From VXRD01 sp965232265 (lineage in GTDB: Bacteria; Latescibacterota; UBA2968): a stretch of 64,000 nucleotides of DNA. The position numbers were made by a program, and so were the translations under genes. The stretch lies in assembly GCA_965232265.1 (NCBI GenBank), contig CBDDPH010000002.1, forward strand, positions 2,294,001 to 2,358,000. Reading direction: 5' to 3'. The notes below the pieces were generated by a model that made no database searches, had not been told where the DNA came from, and saw only the letters and a list, made by a program, of their open reading frames with translations. Positions 46,241-53,587 of the stretch are shown here, piece by piece (position 1 is the first letter of the stretch; every line of letters starts with the position of its first letter).

Positions 46241-46318
46241 ACTAACCACGGATAACAGACGGGTTTGAAACCCGTTCCTACTAACCACGGATAACAGACG
46301 GGTTTGAAACCCGTCCCT
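46241..46318 (+). repeat. Two tandem 39-base units with ACGGGTTTGAAACCCGT palindrome
   Basis: ACTAACCACGGATAACAGAC, then GGGTTTGAAACCCGT(T/C)CCT, occurs twice (46241-46279 and 46280-46318) with one mismatch. Each contains a perfect palindrome. Directly upstream of the next gene; no Shine-Dalgarno is seen. Confidence 0.85.
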
Positions 46319-46324
46319 ACTAAC

Positions 46325-47416
46325 ATGCCCTATTCTCCTATTGGTCAATCTATACAGGTGCTCGATACGCCCGCGCTGCTTATTGATCTGGATAAGATGG
46401 AAAATAATGTCCAGAAGATGGCGGCGCGATGTCGAGACAGCGGGTTGCACTGGCGGCCCCATGCCAAGGGCCACAAAACGCCCGCTATTGCCCACGAACA
46501 ATTGCGTGCAGGTGCTATTGGCATTACCTGTGCCAAACTCGGTGAAGCCGAGGTGCTGGCAGATGCTGGCATTTCGGACATACTCGTCGCCAATCAAGTT
46601 GTTGGGCGAGAAAAAGTCGCGCGTCTGGTCAATTTGCGCCGCCGCGCAGATGTTATGGTGGCGGTTGACGATCCCGTTCATATCCGCGCGATAAGTGACG
46701 CGGCCACAGATGTTGGGGTTGAGGTGCGCGTGCTTGTTGAAGTGGATGTTGGCATGAAACGCTGTGGCGTGCCGCCGGGTGATCCAACCCTCGCGCTGGC
46801 ACAGCAGGCTGATGCCGCGCCCGGTGTGGTTTTTGCGGGGATTATGGGTTACGAAGGCCATGCAATGGCTCTGGATGATGCCGCCAAAGAAGCCGCCTGC
46901 AGGAAGGCTGTGGGAGAATTGTCAAAGACGCGCAATCTGATCGAGGATGCGGGGTTGCGCGTGGGTATTGTCAGTGCGGGCGGCACGGGTACGCTCGCTT
47001 TTACCCCCGATTTTCCCGGTATTACTGAGATACAGGCGGGCGGGGGCATTTTTATGGATACGTATTATCGCGATGGCCTCCATGTTCGCGGTCTGGAACA
47101 CGCGCTTTCCGTGCTGACTACGGTTATCAGTCGCGCGGCTCCCGACCGCGCAGTTGCCGATGCCGGTCGCAAGACAACGAGTAGCCATCCCTCATTGCCC
47201 GAGGTCAAAGACCGCACAGATGTTGTCGTAACGGGCTTGGCGGCAGAACACGCCTTACTCAGCCTGACGAATAGCGATCTCAAAATTGGCGATAAAATTC
47301 AATTTATTTCCGGGTATTCCGACATGACCGTATTTTTGCACGATCAGATCTACGGTACGCGCAATGACCGCGTGGAAGTCGTGTGGGATATTCTGGCGCG
47401 CGGCAAAAAACAATGA
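46325..47416 (+). CDS. DSD1/D-threonine-aldolase-like PLP enzyme (alanine racemase fold)
   Basis: 363 residues from the ATG at 46325. N-terminal alanine-racemase barrel: TPALLIDLDKMENN, then RPHAKGHKTPAIAHEQL whose Lys binds PLP, and VDVGMKRCGV. C-terminal D-threonine-aldolase-type domain with metal-site His/Asp in AEHALL and LKIGDKIQFI. Cleaves D-threonine-like hydroxy amino acids or racemises; exact activity unknown. Overlaps the next frame by four bases. Confidence 0.88.
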   Translation: MPYSPIGQSIQVLDTPALLIDLDKMENNVQKMAARCRDSGLHWRPHAKGHKTPAIAHEQLRAGAIGITCAKLGEAEVLADAGISDILVANQVVGREKVARLVNLRRRADVMVAVDDPVHIRAISDAATDVGVEVRVLVEVDVGMKRCGVPPGDPTLALAQQADAAPGVVFAGIMGYEGHAMALDDAAKEAACRKAVGELSKTRNLIEDAGLRVGIVSAGGTGTLAFTPDFPGITEIQAGGGIFMDTYYRDGLHVRGLEHALSVLTTVISRAAPDRAVADAGRKTTSSHPSLPEVKDRTDVVVTGLAAEHALLSLTNSDLKIGDKIQFISGYSDMTVFLHDQIYGTRNDRVEVVWDILARGKKQ

Positions 47417-47517
47417 TCCGCTTTTTGCCTCTTCTCAACGAATCAACGAAACGGACGATTCGCCCACACGCAGGAAGATCGCCCTTCGTGTCCTTTGGTG
47501 TGCTTCGTGGATATCTT

Positions 47518-48738
47518 ATGGCGATGCGGGGCGTGTGGTGCCTCTTTTTTTTTGCCCTCCTCTGGCCTTCAATCCCATCTGCCCAGACTGATTCAACATC
47601 TGTTCTCGACACGCAGTGCCGCGATGCCGATACGGGTGCAAGCCTGCCCTATGTCACCGTTGTTATCCGCCGAGCGGGCGAATTTCCCCGCGTTCACATT
47701 ACCGACCTACACGGGCGCATTGAGATAGAAGGTCTCGCGCCGGGGGTTATCCGCATTCAGGCACGCCACCATGGTTATGCCCCGTCAGATACGACCCTCG
47801 TGCTTTCGCGCGGTTTGATCTCCACACTGGAACTTGCACTTTTGCCCGCCCCCGTGCTCCTGCGCGAGGAAACGACAGTGCAGGAGTACTCCGTGACCGA
47901 TCTGATCCGCCGCCTGATCGCGAATACCCGCTTTGAATATCTCCACACGAATTACGCAACTATGGCTACGTACGCTTATGACGCGTACAGCAGCCAGAAG
48001 GTGATCAACCGCAGAACAGAAGAAGTCGTTGCGGGTATTGAATACACGATCAAAGGCTATTACCAATCTCCCGATAGTCTCGCGCAGCATATCACGGGCA
48101 TACGCAACTGGGGCAAGTGGCGGTTGAGTGTTTCCCCGGGTCTCACGCAAAGCCCTGCGCGGGGTATTGTAGATGATAAATCCTTTGAAATCGCGCCGCA
48201 TCCGCTGTCGCCCGACGCGCTTGAACACTACCACTATGAACGCATTTCCACAGTGCAGGTGGGCGATCTCCACGTTTCGCGCATTGGTGTGTCGCCGCGG
48301 CACGGAAACAAGCCGGGCTTGCTCGGCGATTTGTGGATCGCCCGCGATGACTTTTCACTTGTGGGCTATGACTTGCGTCTCAATTTTCCCGCGCTCTTGC
48401 AATTGCGGGGCATAGATCACTGGCAGGTTTATCAGCAAAATACGCGATATCTCAATGAATACTGGTTGCCCGCGCGTCAAATTTGCACGATTAAGACACG
48501 CGATTATACGGCGCGAGCGACCACGCATTGCTATCGCTATGATCTCAATACGGATTTGCCACCCGCAATTTTTGAAACGCCGGAAATTGTGATTCTTCCC
48601 GAAGCGACAACGCGAGATAGCACTTTTTGGGCTGCACATACAGCAGATCGAGATACGGCACATATCCGCCTGAAAAGCGAACTCCTGCAAGGCGATCTAC
48701 CCGCGGCATGGGAGAGGCAATTAAGAATTAAGAATTAG
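47518..48738 (+). CDS. Secreted protein with carboxypeptidase-regulatory-like domain
   Basis: About 406 residues from the ATG at 47518, chosen for its signal peptide (MRGVWCLFFFALLWPSIPSAQ follows after two residues); the frame is open to 47413, where ATGA would couple it to the upstream gene, so the start is uncertain. Residues 15-90 fit a CarboxypepD_reg-like fold (DADTGASLPYVTVVIRRAGE). The rest is a beta-rich, TonB-receptor-adjacent or DUF5686-like sequence. Ends inside the AATTAAGAATT repeat. Confidence 0.65.
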   Translation: MAMRGVWCLFFFALLWPSIPSAQTDSTSVLDTQCRDADTGASLPYVTVVIRRAGEFPRVHITDLHGRIEIEGLAPGVIRIQARHHGYAPSDTTLVLSRGLISTLELALLPAPVLLREETTVQEYSVTDLIRRLIANTRFEYLHTNYATMATYAYDAYSSQKVINRRTEEVVAGIEYTIKGYYQSPDSLAQHITGIRNWGKWRLSVSPGLTQSPARGIVDDKSFEIAPHPLSPDALEHYHYERISTVQVGDLHVSRIGVSPRHGNKPGLLGDLWIARDDFSLVGYDLRLNFPALLQLRGIDHWQVYQQNTRYLNEYWLPARQICTIKTRDYTARATTHCYRYDLNTDLPPAIFETPEIVILPEATTRDSTFWAAHTADRDTAHIRLKSELLQGDLPAAWERQLRIKN

Positions 48739-48748
48739 GAATTAGGAA
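48718..48748 (+). repeat. AT-rich AATTAAGAATT repeat, copy 2
   Basis: AATTAAGAATTAAGAATTAG then GAATTAGG. It overlaps the stop of the secreted protein. Confidence 0.75.
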
Positions 48749-48756
48749 ATTGACCA

Positions 48757-50043
48757 ATGCCGATCCTTTTTTCAAATGTGCATTTTTCCCGCGATGTGCG
48801 CCTCTATTTGATGGCGAATGCGCTGTTTGGTTTTGTCCTCTTTGGCGGTATTTATCCCCTTTTGTACAATCTCTATTTGTTGCGCCTGGGGTATCATACC
48901 GAGTTTGTGGGGTTGGCAAATGCCACGGGGGCGCTGTGTTTTGCCCTGTCCAGTTTGCCCAGTGGGATGTTGGGGGGACGCTGGGGCAGTCGGTTTACGA
49001 TGGTTGTTGGGATTTGTGTGTCTGTGGCGGGTTTTGGATTGCTTTCACAGGCGGAGTTGATTTCTGCTGGCAGCCCGCGCGATTATTTTATTTTGTTCTC
49101 TTATTCGCTGGGTGTGATGGGTATCGCGCTGTTTATTGTGAATGGCACGCCTTATTTGATGGGCATTACGAGTTCGGTTGAGCGCGATCCAGTTTTTGCC
49201 GTGCAGGCCGCGCTGATGCCATTTTCGGGTTTTGTCGGGAGTATGTTGGGGGGGGTTGTTCCAGATTATTTGGCAGGTGTGCTCGATGTGTCACTCGCGC
49301 AGCCGGTTGTTTATCGCTATACGCTGTTCATCGGGGTGCTGTGTTTGATTCCGGCGGTTTTTGCGTTGCTCGCCACGCAGGATGTTCATGTTGAGCGCAA
49401 GCGGGGAGCGGGAGATGATGGCGATGTGTCTAACGCATCTGCGCTTCCACTTGCGGCGATTGTGATTACTTCATTAGTTTCCGTTCTCCACGTTGCCGGC
49501 GAAGCGGCTGCGCGAACATTCTTTAATGTTTATATGGATGAAGGGCTCAATATCAGTCTTTCTCTTATCAGTGTGCAACTCGCCGCGGGACAGTTGCTCG
49601 CTGTTCCGGCTGCGCTGTCTCTTCCGTTTTTTTCTGCGCGTTTGGGCATTCGTCAGACAGTGGTTCTGGTAACGGTTGTGACGGCTCTTTTTCTTTTTTT
49701 TATGGCGTTGGTCTCCAATTGGATGGTTGCGGGAATTTGCCTGATGGGGATTATGGCGATGGCTTCGATACGGCGTTCGGCTTTTGCCATTTTTCACCAG
49801 GAATTGGTGCCTGTGCGCTGGCGTACAGCGATGTCGGGCGCGACTGCTATGATGTCGGGGATGGGCTATTCGGCAATGGCTCTGGGCGGTGGGTATATGA
49901 TCCCGGTTGCCGGATATTCGAGTCTTTTTTTGACCGGGGCAGTGCTCACGGGAATAGGGGCGTTTTTGTTTTGGATTTGTTTTCGGAGAGATAAATTGGA
50001 CCCCTCCCCCGGCCCCTCCTCGATACGGGGAGGGGAGACATAA
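48757..50043 (+). CDS. MFS transporter
   Basis: 428 residues, about 12 membrane spans. Cytoplasmic loop GMLGGRWGSRFTM after span 2; GMGYSAMALGGGYMIPVAGY near span 11. GGAAATTGACC before the ATG. Located immediately before a sulfatase, like the pair at 2238-4876, so may move a sulfated or desulfated sugar. Confidence 0.87.
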   Translation: MPILFSNVHFSRDVRLYLMANALFGFVLFGGIYPLLYNLYLLRLGYHTEFVGLANATGALCFALSSLPSGMLGGRWGSRFTMVVGICVSVAGFGLLSQAELISAGSPRDYFILFSYSLGVMGIALFIVNGTPYLMGITSSVERDPVFAVQAALMPFSGFVGSMLGGVVPDYLAGVLDVSLAQPVVYRYTLFIGVLCLIPAVFALLATQDVHVERKRGAGDDGDVSNASALPLAAIVITSLVSVLHVAGEAAARTFFNVYMDEGLNISLSLISVQLAAGQLLAVPAALSLPFFSARLGIRQTVVLVTVVTALFLFFMALVSNWMVAGICLMGIMAMASIRRSAFAIFHQELVPVRWRTAMSGATAMMSGMGYSAMALGGGYMIPVAGYSSLFLTGAVLTGIGAFLFWICFRRDKLDPSPGPSSIRGGET

Positions 50044-50097
50044 TTCCTCTCTCTTTAAAACAACTCCTCAAGCTGATTACTGACACAGGAGGTCGAT

Positions 50098-51534
50098 ATG
50101 AATACGGAGAGACCCAATATCCTTTTTTTGCTTACCGATATGCAGCGCTATGATTCGCTGGGGTTTAATGGCAATGCGGTGTGCAAGACACCGGCGATTG
50201 ATCGCATTGCCAGAGAGGGTATGCGTTTTTGCCGGGCTTATACGCCTATTGCCCTTTGCTCTCCCGCACGCGGGTCGTTGCTTACGGGGATGTTTCCGCA
50301 CAATCACGGGCAGATGTCGAATATGGGCAATTTTAATCGGGCTTTTGATTTGAATATTCTGGATAAGCCCGCCTATCCGCAGATTTTATCTGATGTGGGT
50401 TATAATGTCGGTTATGTGGGCAAGTGGCATTTGCCCAGGGAGGGCGATAGCGAGTTTTGGGGGTTTGACCCGTGGCATACGACGCGTGAGTGGAACCATA
50501 GTGTGCGCGATGCGGGTTTTGATTGGGGATATGCTCAGGAGGTTCAGCGCGTGGAATGGGGAGGTGACGCGCCTTTTTGCGGTCGGTCGCAGTTGCCCGC
50601 CGAGTATATGCAGGAGCACTGGACTGCCGATAGGACGATTGATCTGATTGAGGGATTTTGTGAGGTCGATAAACCCTTTATGATTTGCAGCAGTTTTTTT
50701 GGTCCGCATTTTCCCTATTGTGTACCAGAACCCTACGATGAGATGTACGATCCCGATACTGTGGCGCGCTGGATCAATTTCGACGAGCAGTTTGTCGATA
50801 AACCGAGTGTTCAGCAAAAGGAGATGCTCAGGTGGAATGCCAGCCATTTGACTTGGCCCGATTGGCAGAAGGTGATCGCGACCTATTGGGGATATTGCAC
50901 GTTTATCGATGATCAGGTGCAGCGCGTTCTGCAGGCTTTAGAAGAAGCGGGTCAACTGGATAATACGATGATTGTGTACAGTTCGGATCACGGCGATATG
51001 TTGGGCAGCCACCGTTTGTTTAATAAGATGATGAATATGTACAATGAGACGCACCAGGTTCCATTGGCGATCCGTTGGCCGGGTGTTGTTAAACCCAATC
51101 GCGTTTGCGATGATTTTGTGAGTTTGGTCGATATGATGCCGACGTTTCTCGATCTGGCGGGTGTGGATATTCCCGATAAGGTCGATGGGTGTTCTCTACT
51201 GCCCTTACTGCGCGGGGAGACGCCGTCGGATTGGCGAGAGGATATTTTTGCAGAGCATCACGGGTACGAGCCTGCGCTGTGTACGATTCGGATGGTGCAG
51301 ACCCAAAAGTGGAAGTATATCTACAATCCGTGTAGCGAGGATGAACTCTACGATTTGGAGAGCGATCCCGGGGAATTGCACAATTTGGCCCCGAAGTTGG
51401 GGTACAAACATGTGCTCAGGCGCATGAAGGATCGGATGGTCAAATGGCTGAGAGATACCAACGATGGGATTGTAAATGATGGCGGCTGGCAGTCAAATTC
51501 TTACGATTTGTTTGTGTCGGGGCGAGAGCAATAA
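50098..51534 (+). CDS. Sulfatase (formylglycine-dependent)
   Basis: 478 residues. N-terminal metal site PNILFLLTDMQRYDSLGFNG. CSPARGSLLTG at C54 is the formylglycine signature; DHGDMLGSHRLFNKMMNMYN has the downstream Asp-His site. Signal peptide absent. CAGGAGG before the ATG. Partner to the MFS gene upstream. Confidence 0.93.
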   Translation: MNTERPNILFLLTDMQRYDSLGFNGNAVCKTPAIDRIAREGMRFCRAYTPIALCSPARGSLLTGMFPHNHGQMSNMGNFNRAFDLNILDKPAYPQILSDVGYNVGYVGKWHLPREGDSEFWGFDPWHTTREWNHSVRDAGFDWGYAQEVQRVEWGGDAPFCGRSQLPAEYMQEHWTADRTIDLIEGFCEVDKPFMICSSFFGPHFPYCVPEPYDEMYDPDTVARWINFDEQFVDKPSVQQKEMLRWNASHLTWPDWQKVIATYWGYCTFIDDQVQRVLQALEEAGQLDNTMIVYSSDHGDMLGSHRLFNKMMNMYNETHQVPLAIRWPGVVKPNRVCDDFVSLVDMMPTFLDLAGVDIPDKVDGCSLLPLLRGETPSDWREDIFAEHHGYEPALCTIRMVQTQKWKYIYNPCSEDELYDLESDPGELHNLAPKLGYKHVLRRMKDRMVKWLRDTNDGIVNDGGWQSNSYDLFVSGREQ

Positions 51535-51627
51535 AAAAAGTCAGAATCAGGATGTTCGGGATGAAAGGATGATCAGGATGAAAGGCGAAGTGGATGGGTG
51601 AGGCACTAATCGCTGGTATAAAACAAA

Positions 51628-51658
51628 AAAGGGTTACGTCGAGGTCGCGTAACCCTTT
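51628..51658 (+). terminator. AAAGGGTTACG hairpin terminator, type 1
   Basis: AAAGGGTTACG / CGTAACCCTTT around TCGAGGTCG, with A- and T-rich flanks on both sides, so bidirectional between convergent sulfatase and TlpA genes. Same hairpin family at 59197 and 61577. Confidence 0.85.
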
Positions 51659-51679
51659 CTGTCTTTTGTCCAAAGATGC

Positions 51680-52229
51680 TATTGCAATTCTAACTCTGAA
51701 GCAAACATGCGGGCAATATTGGGTTTGCCCATTGCAGCTTCGCGGATGATGCCCTCTGCATTGACGAATAAAGCGGTCGGCACACCAATAATACCACAGG
51801 TTTTTAATACAGCCCTTGAACTATCGAATCCCACAGTTGCGACAATTTCGTGGTTTTTGAGTTTTTGGCCAAAGTCCGCTGATGTCCCACGCCAATGACA
51901 AATGCTGGCAGATTTGTCGAGGCCGCCTTTAATACTGGATAGGTTTCATCACATCCACGACAATCGGATGCTGTAAAGTAGAGGATATAAGGCGAATCCC
52001 CCATCGCATCGGAAGAAATTTGGTGTTCTCCATTGAGGCTGGAAACTTCAAAATCGGGCACTGGTTTGCCAATTAACTCAGCCAAAGGATTCACGAGTAT
52101 GCCAGGGGGGTGTCCAGCCACGAGACGAATTCCTACAGAAATACACAGGGCAACCAACAAGCCGCAACCAAGCGACATCAGGAGTATCAAGCGTCCGCTC
52201 ACATTTTGCGGTTGAGTATTATCTACCAT
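51680..52229 (-). pseudogene. TlpA-like membrane-anchored thioredoxin, frameshifted
   Basis: N-terminal membrane anchor (LILLMSLGCGLLVALCISVG), then a thioredoxin-like fold with TASDCRGCDETYPV, a C-x-x-C redox pair. The frame breaks near 51885: LPAFVIGVG is followed in the +1 frame by TSADFGQKLKNHEIVATVGF, then VPTALFVNAEGIIREAAMGK, to a TAG stop at 51680. The cis-Pro in GVPTALFV is the thioredoxin cis-proline. The span is not a multiple of three. Last gene of the peptide-export-like cluster; the disulfide redox role is family knowledge. Confidence 0.75.
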
Positions 52230-52242
52230 CTTTTTGTATTCC

Positions 52243-52470
52243 TTAATTGGGTGATTGATGCGAGTTCTGAATCCAGCGGTTCAATTCGCGCAATTGGGTG
52301 AGGGTTGCCTGGACAGAGTAGGTGGCACCTGAAATACCATCAATATCTTTGGCTTCCCACTCAGAACCCCCGAGTCCCTGACCTTTAAATTGCAATAAAA
52401 AGATTCTGGGATCATAAGTTCCAGTTTCCAATTCCCAGGGTGAAAGGGGAAGCATCCCTAAAATTTTCAT
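52243..52470 (-). CDS. Small FMN-binding-domain-like protein
   Basis: 75 residues. GSEWEAKDIDGISGATYSVQ resembles the SGAT(T/S) flavin-attachment motif of FMN_bind domains. The domain is short, so it is either a minimal or a truncated one. Overlaps the beta-propeller stop (ATGA) and precedes TlpA by 13 bases: clear operon. Confidence 0.55.
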   Translation of the reverse strand: MKILGMLPLSPWELETGTYDPRIFLLQFKGQGLGGSEWEAKDIDGISGATYSVQATLTQLRELNRWIQNSHQSPN

Positions 52471-53552
52471 TGGCTTTTCCGCAGACTCTCAGGATTGAAT
52501 TTTGCCCGAAACAGCTCTTCTCTCTCATTCACTTTTCGTTTTAAGTAGAGATATCCTTCTTTGTCCGCTCCCATGAGCGTGCCGTCAATACCGACATCTA
52601 TTTCAACGAGATTCAAATTGTGATCATAAATGTCGAGATATATCTCTGATCCTGGCAAAGAATAGCAATAAAAGACAAACTCATCTGTTACAGTGACCCC
52701 AATCCCTTTGCCTGTGTCCTGGACTTGAATATGCACATTGTTACCCGATATGTTTGTGTTAGACCTGGGTTCAAAATCCAACTCGGGTCGTAGCTGCTTG
52801 GTGACAACTTGCCCGTCCTGATAGGCAATCAGGTGATATGACGTTTTGTCGGCAAAAACAACGCCATTTTTCCAAGTCCGAACCATTCCTGCAGAGGAAG
52901 TATTAACAATCTGAGGTTGTTGGTTCTCAGGCTTTTTGTTCGGGTCTATCTGAATGACGAATGTTCCTGTGCTAATTTTTCTCTGTGAACCTTTTTCTAT
53001 TTCCTCAAGTACGGGTTTCCTCTCGCCGTTCTCTCCATACTGATGCAGAACGTATCCCCCTTTATGACCAGTGATGTAAACCCTATTATCACCTGCAACC
53101 GCAATAGATATAGGGTGTGAAATATCCGTATCAAATCCGCCCACAGATTCGCCTGATGCATCGAATATCCAGACATGATTTGGTCCCGCAACATAGAGTT
53201 TATCGCTTTGATCGGTGCTAATCGCTCTGGGCATCCAGAGCGTGTTCTCTTCAGCACCACTCGGCTTGATTTCTTTGACAGTGTTTTTGGAAATGGAAAA
53301 TATCTGTCCCTGTTTGCTACATACGTACATCCTTCCAGCCAAATCAAAAGCGATATCTGAAATTCTCAAATCTGACCTATTTGGGATGTTGTCCAGATCA
53401 GTTTGAGAGACATTTAAAAATATATCACCTGATTCATAAGCATCAGAAGTGTAAAAAAAAAAAGAAGCGCAAACACCACAGAGCAATAAAAATAGGACAG
53501 AGTTTACAAGATTTTTGGAGATGAGAGAGAAAAATTTCATTGAATTGATCAT
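52467..53552 (-). CDS. Membrane-anchored six-bladed beta-propeller protein
   Basis: 361 residues from the ATG at 53552 behind AAAGGAG. N-terminal membrane helix (VNSVLFLLLCGVCASFFFY). Then blade-like repeats: SDIAFDLAGRMYVCSKQGQI, AISTDQSDKLYVAGPNHVWI, ISIAVAGDNRVYITGHKGGY, GTLMGADKEGYLYLKRKV. Similar to DUF5128-type propellers that in Bacteroidota accompany small Cys-rich peptides. Overlaps the permease end. Confidence 0.75.
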   Translation of the reverse strand: MINSMKFFSLISKNLVNSVLFLLLCGVCASFFFYTSDAYESGDIFLNVSQTDLDNIPNRSDLRISDIAFDLAGRMYVCSKQGQIFSISKNTVKEIKPSGAEENTLWMPRAISTDQSDKLYVAGPNHVWIFDASGESVGGFDTDISHPISIAVAGDNRVYITGHKGGYVLHQYGENGERKPVLEEIEKGSQRKISTGTFVIQIDPNKKPENQQPQIVNTSSAGMVRTWKNGVVFADKTSYHLIAYQDGQVVTKQLRPELDFEPRSNTNISGNNVHIQVQDTGKGIGVTVTDEFVFYCYSLPGSEIYLDIYDHNLNLVEIDVGIDGTLMGADKEGYLYLKRKVNEREELFRAKFNPESLRKSQ

Positions 53553-53587
53553 GGTTATGACTCCTTTTTTTGATAGACCGACGACAA

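Noticed and set aside
46241..46318. Short CRISPR array
   Set aside because: Only two units in direct tandem without spacers and each is itself palindromic; no cas genes are near.
45137..46861. 574-codon minus-strand frame opposite mdh and the DSD1-like gene
   Set aside because: It spans two well-supported plus-strand genes and the tandem repeats; its own sequence is low-quality and repeated. Antisense shadow.
47383..47517. Upstream part of the secreted-protein frame as coding sequence
   Set aside because: It overlaps the DSD1-like gene and lies before a good signal peptide; start at 47518 preferred, though an ATGA coupling at 47413 remains possible.
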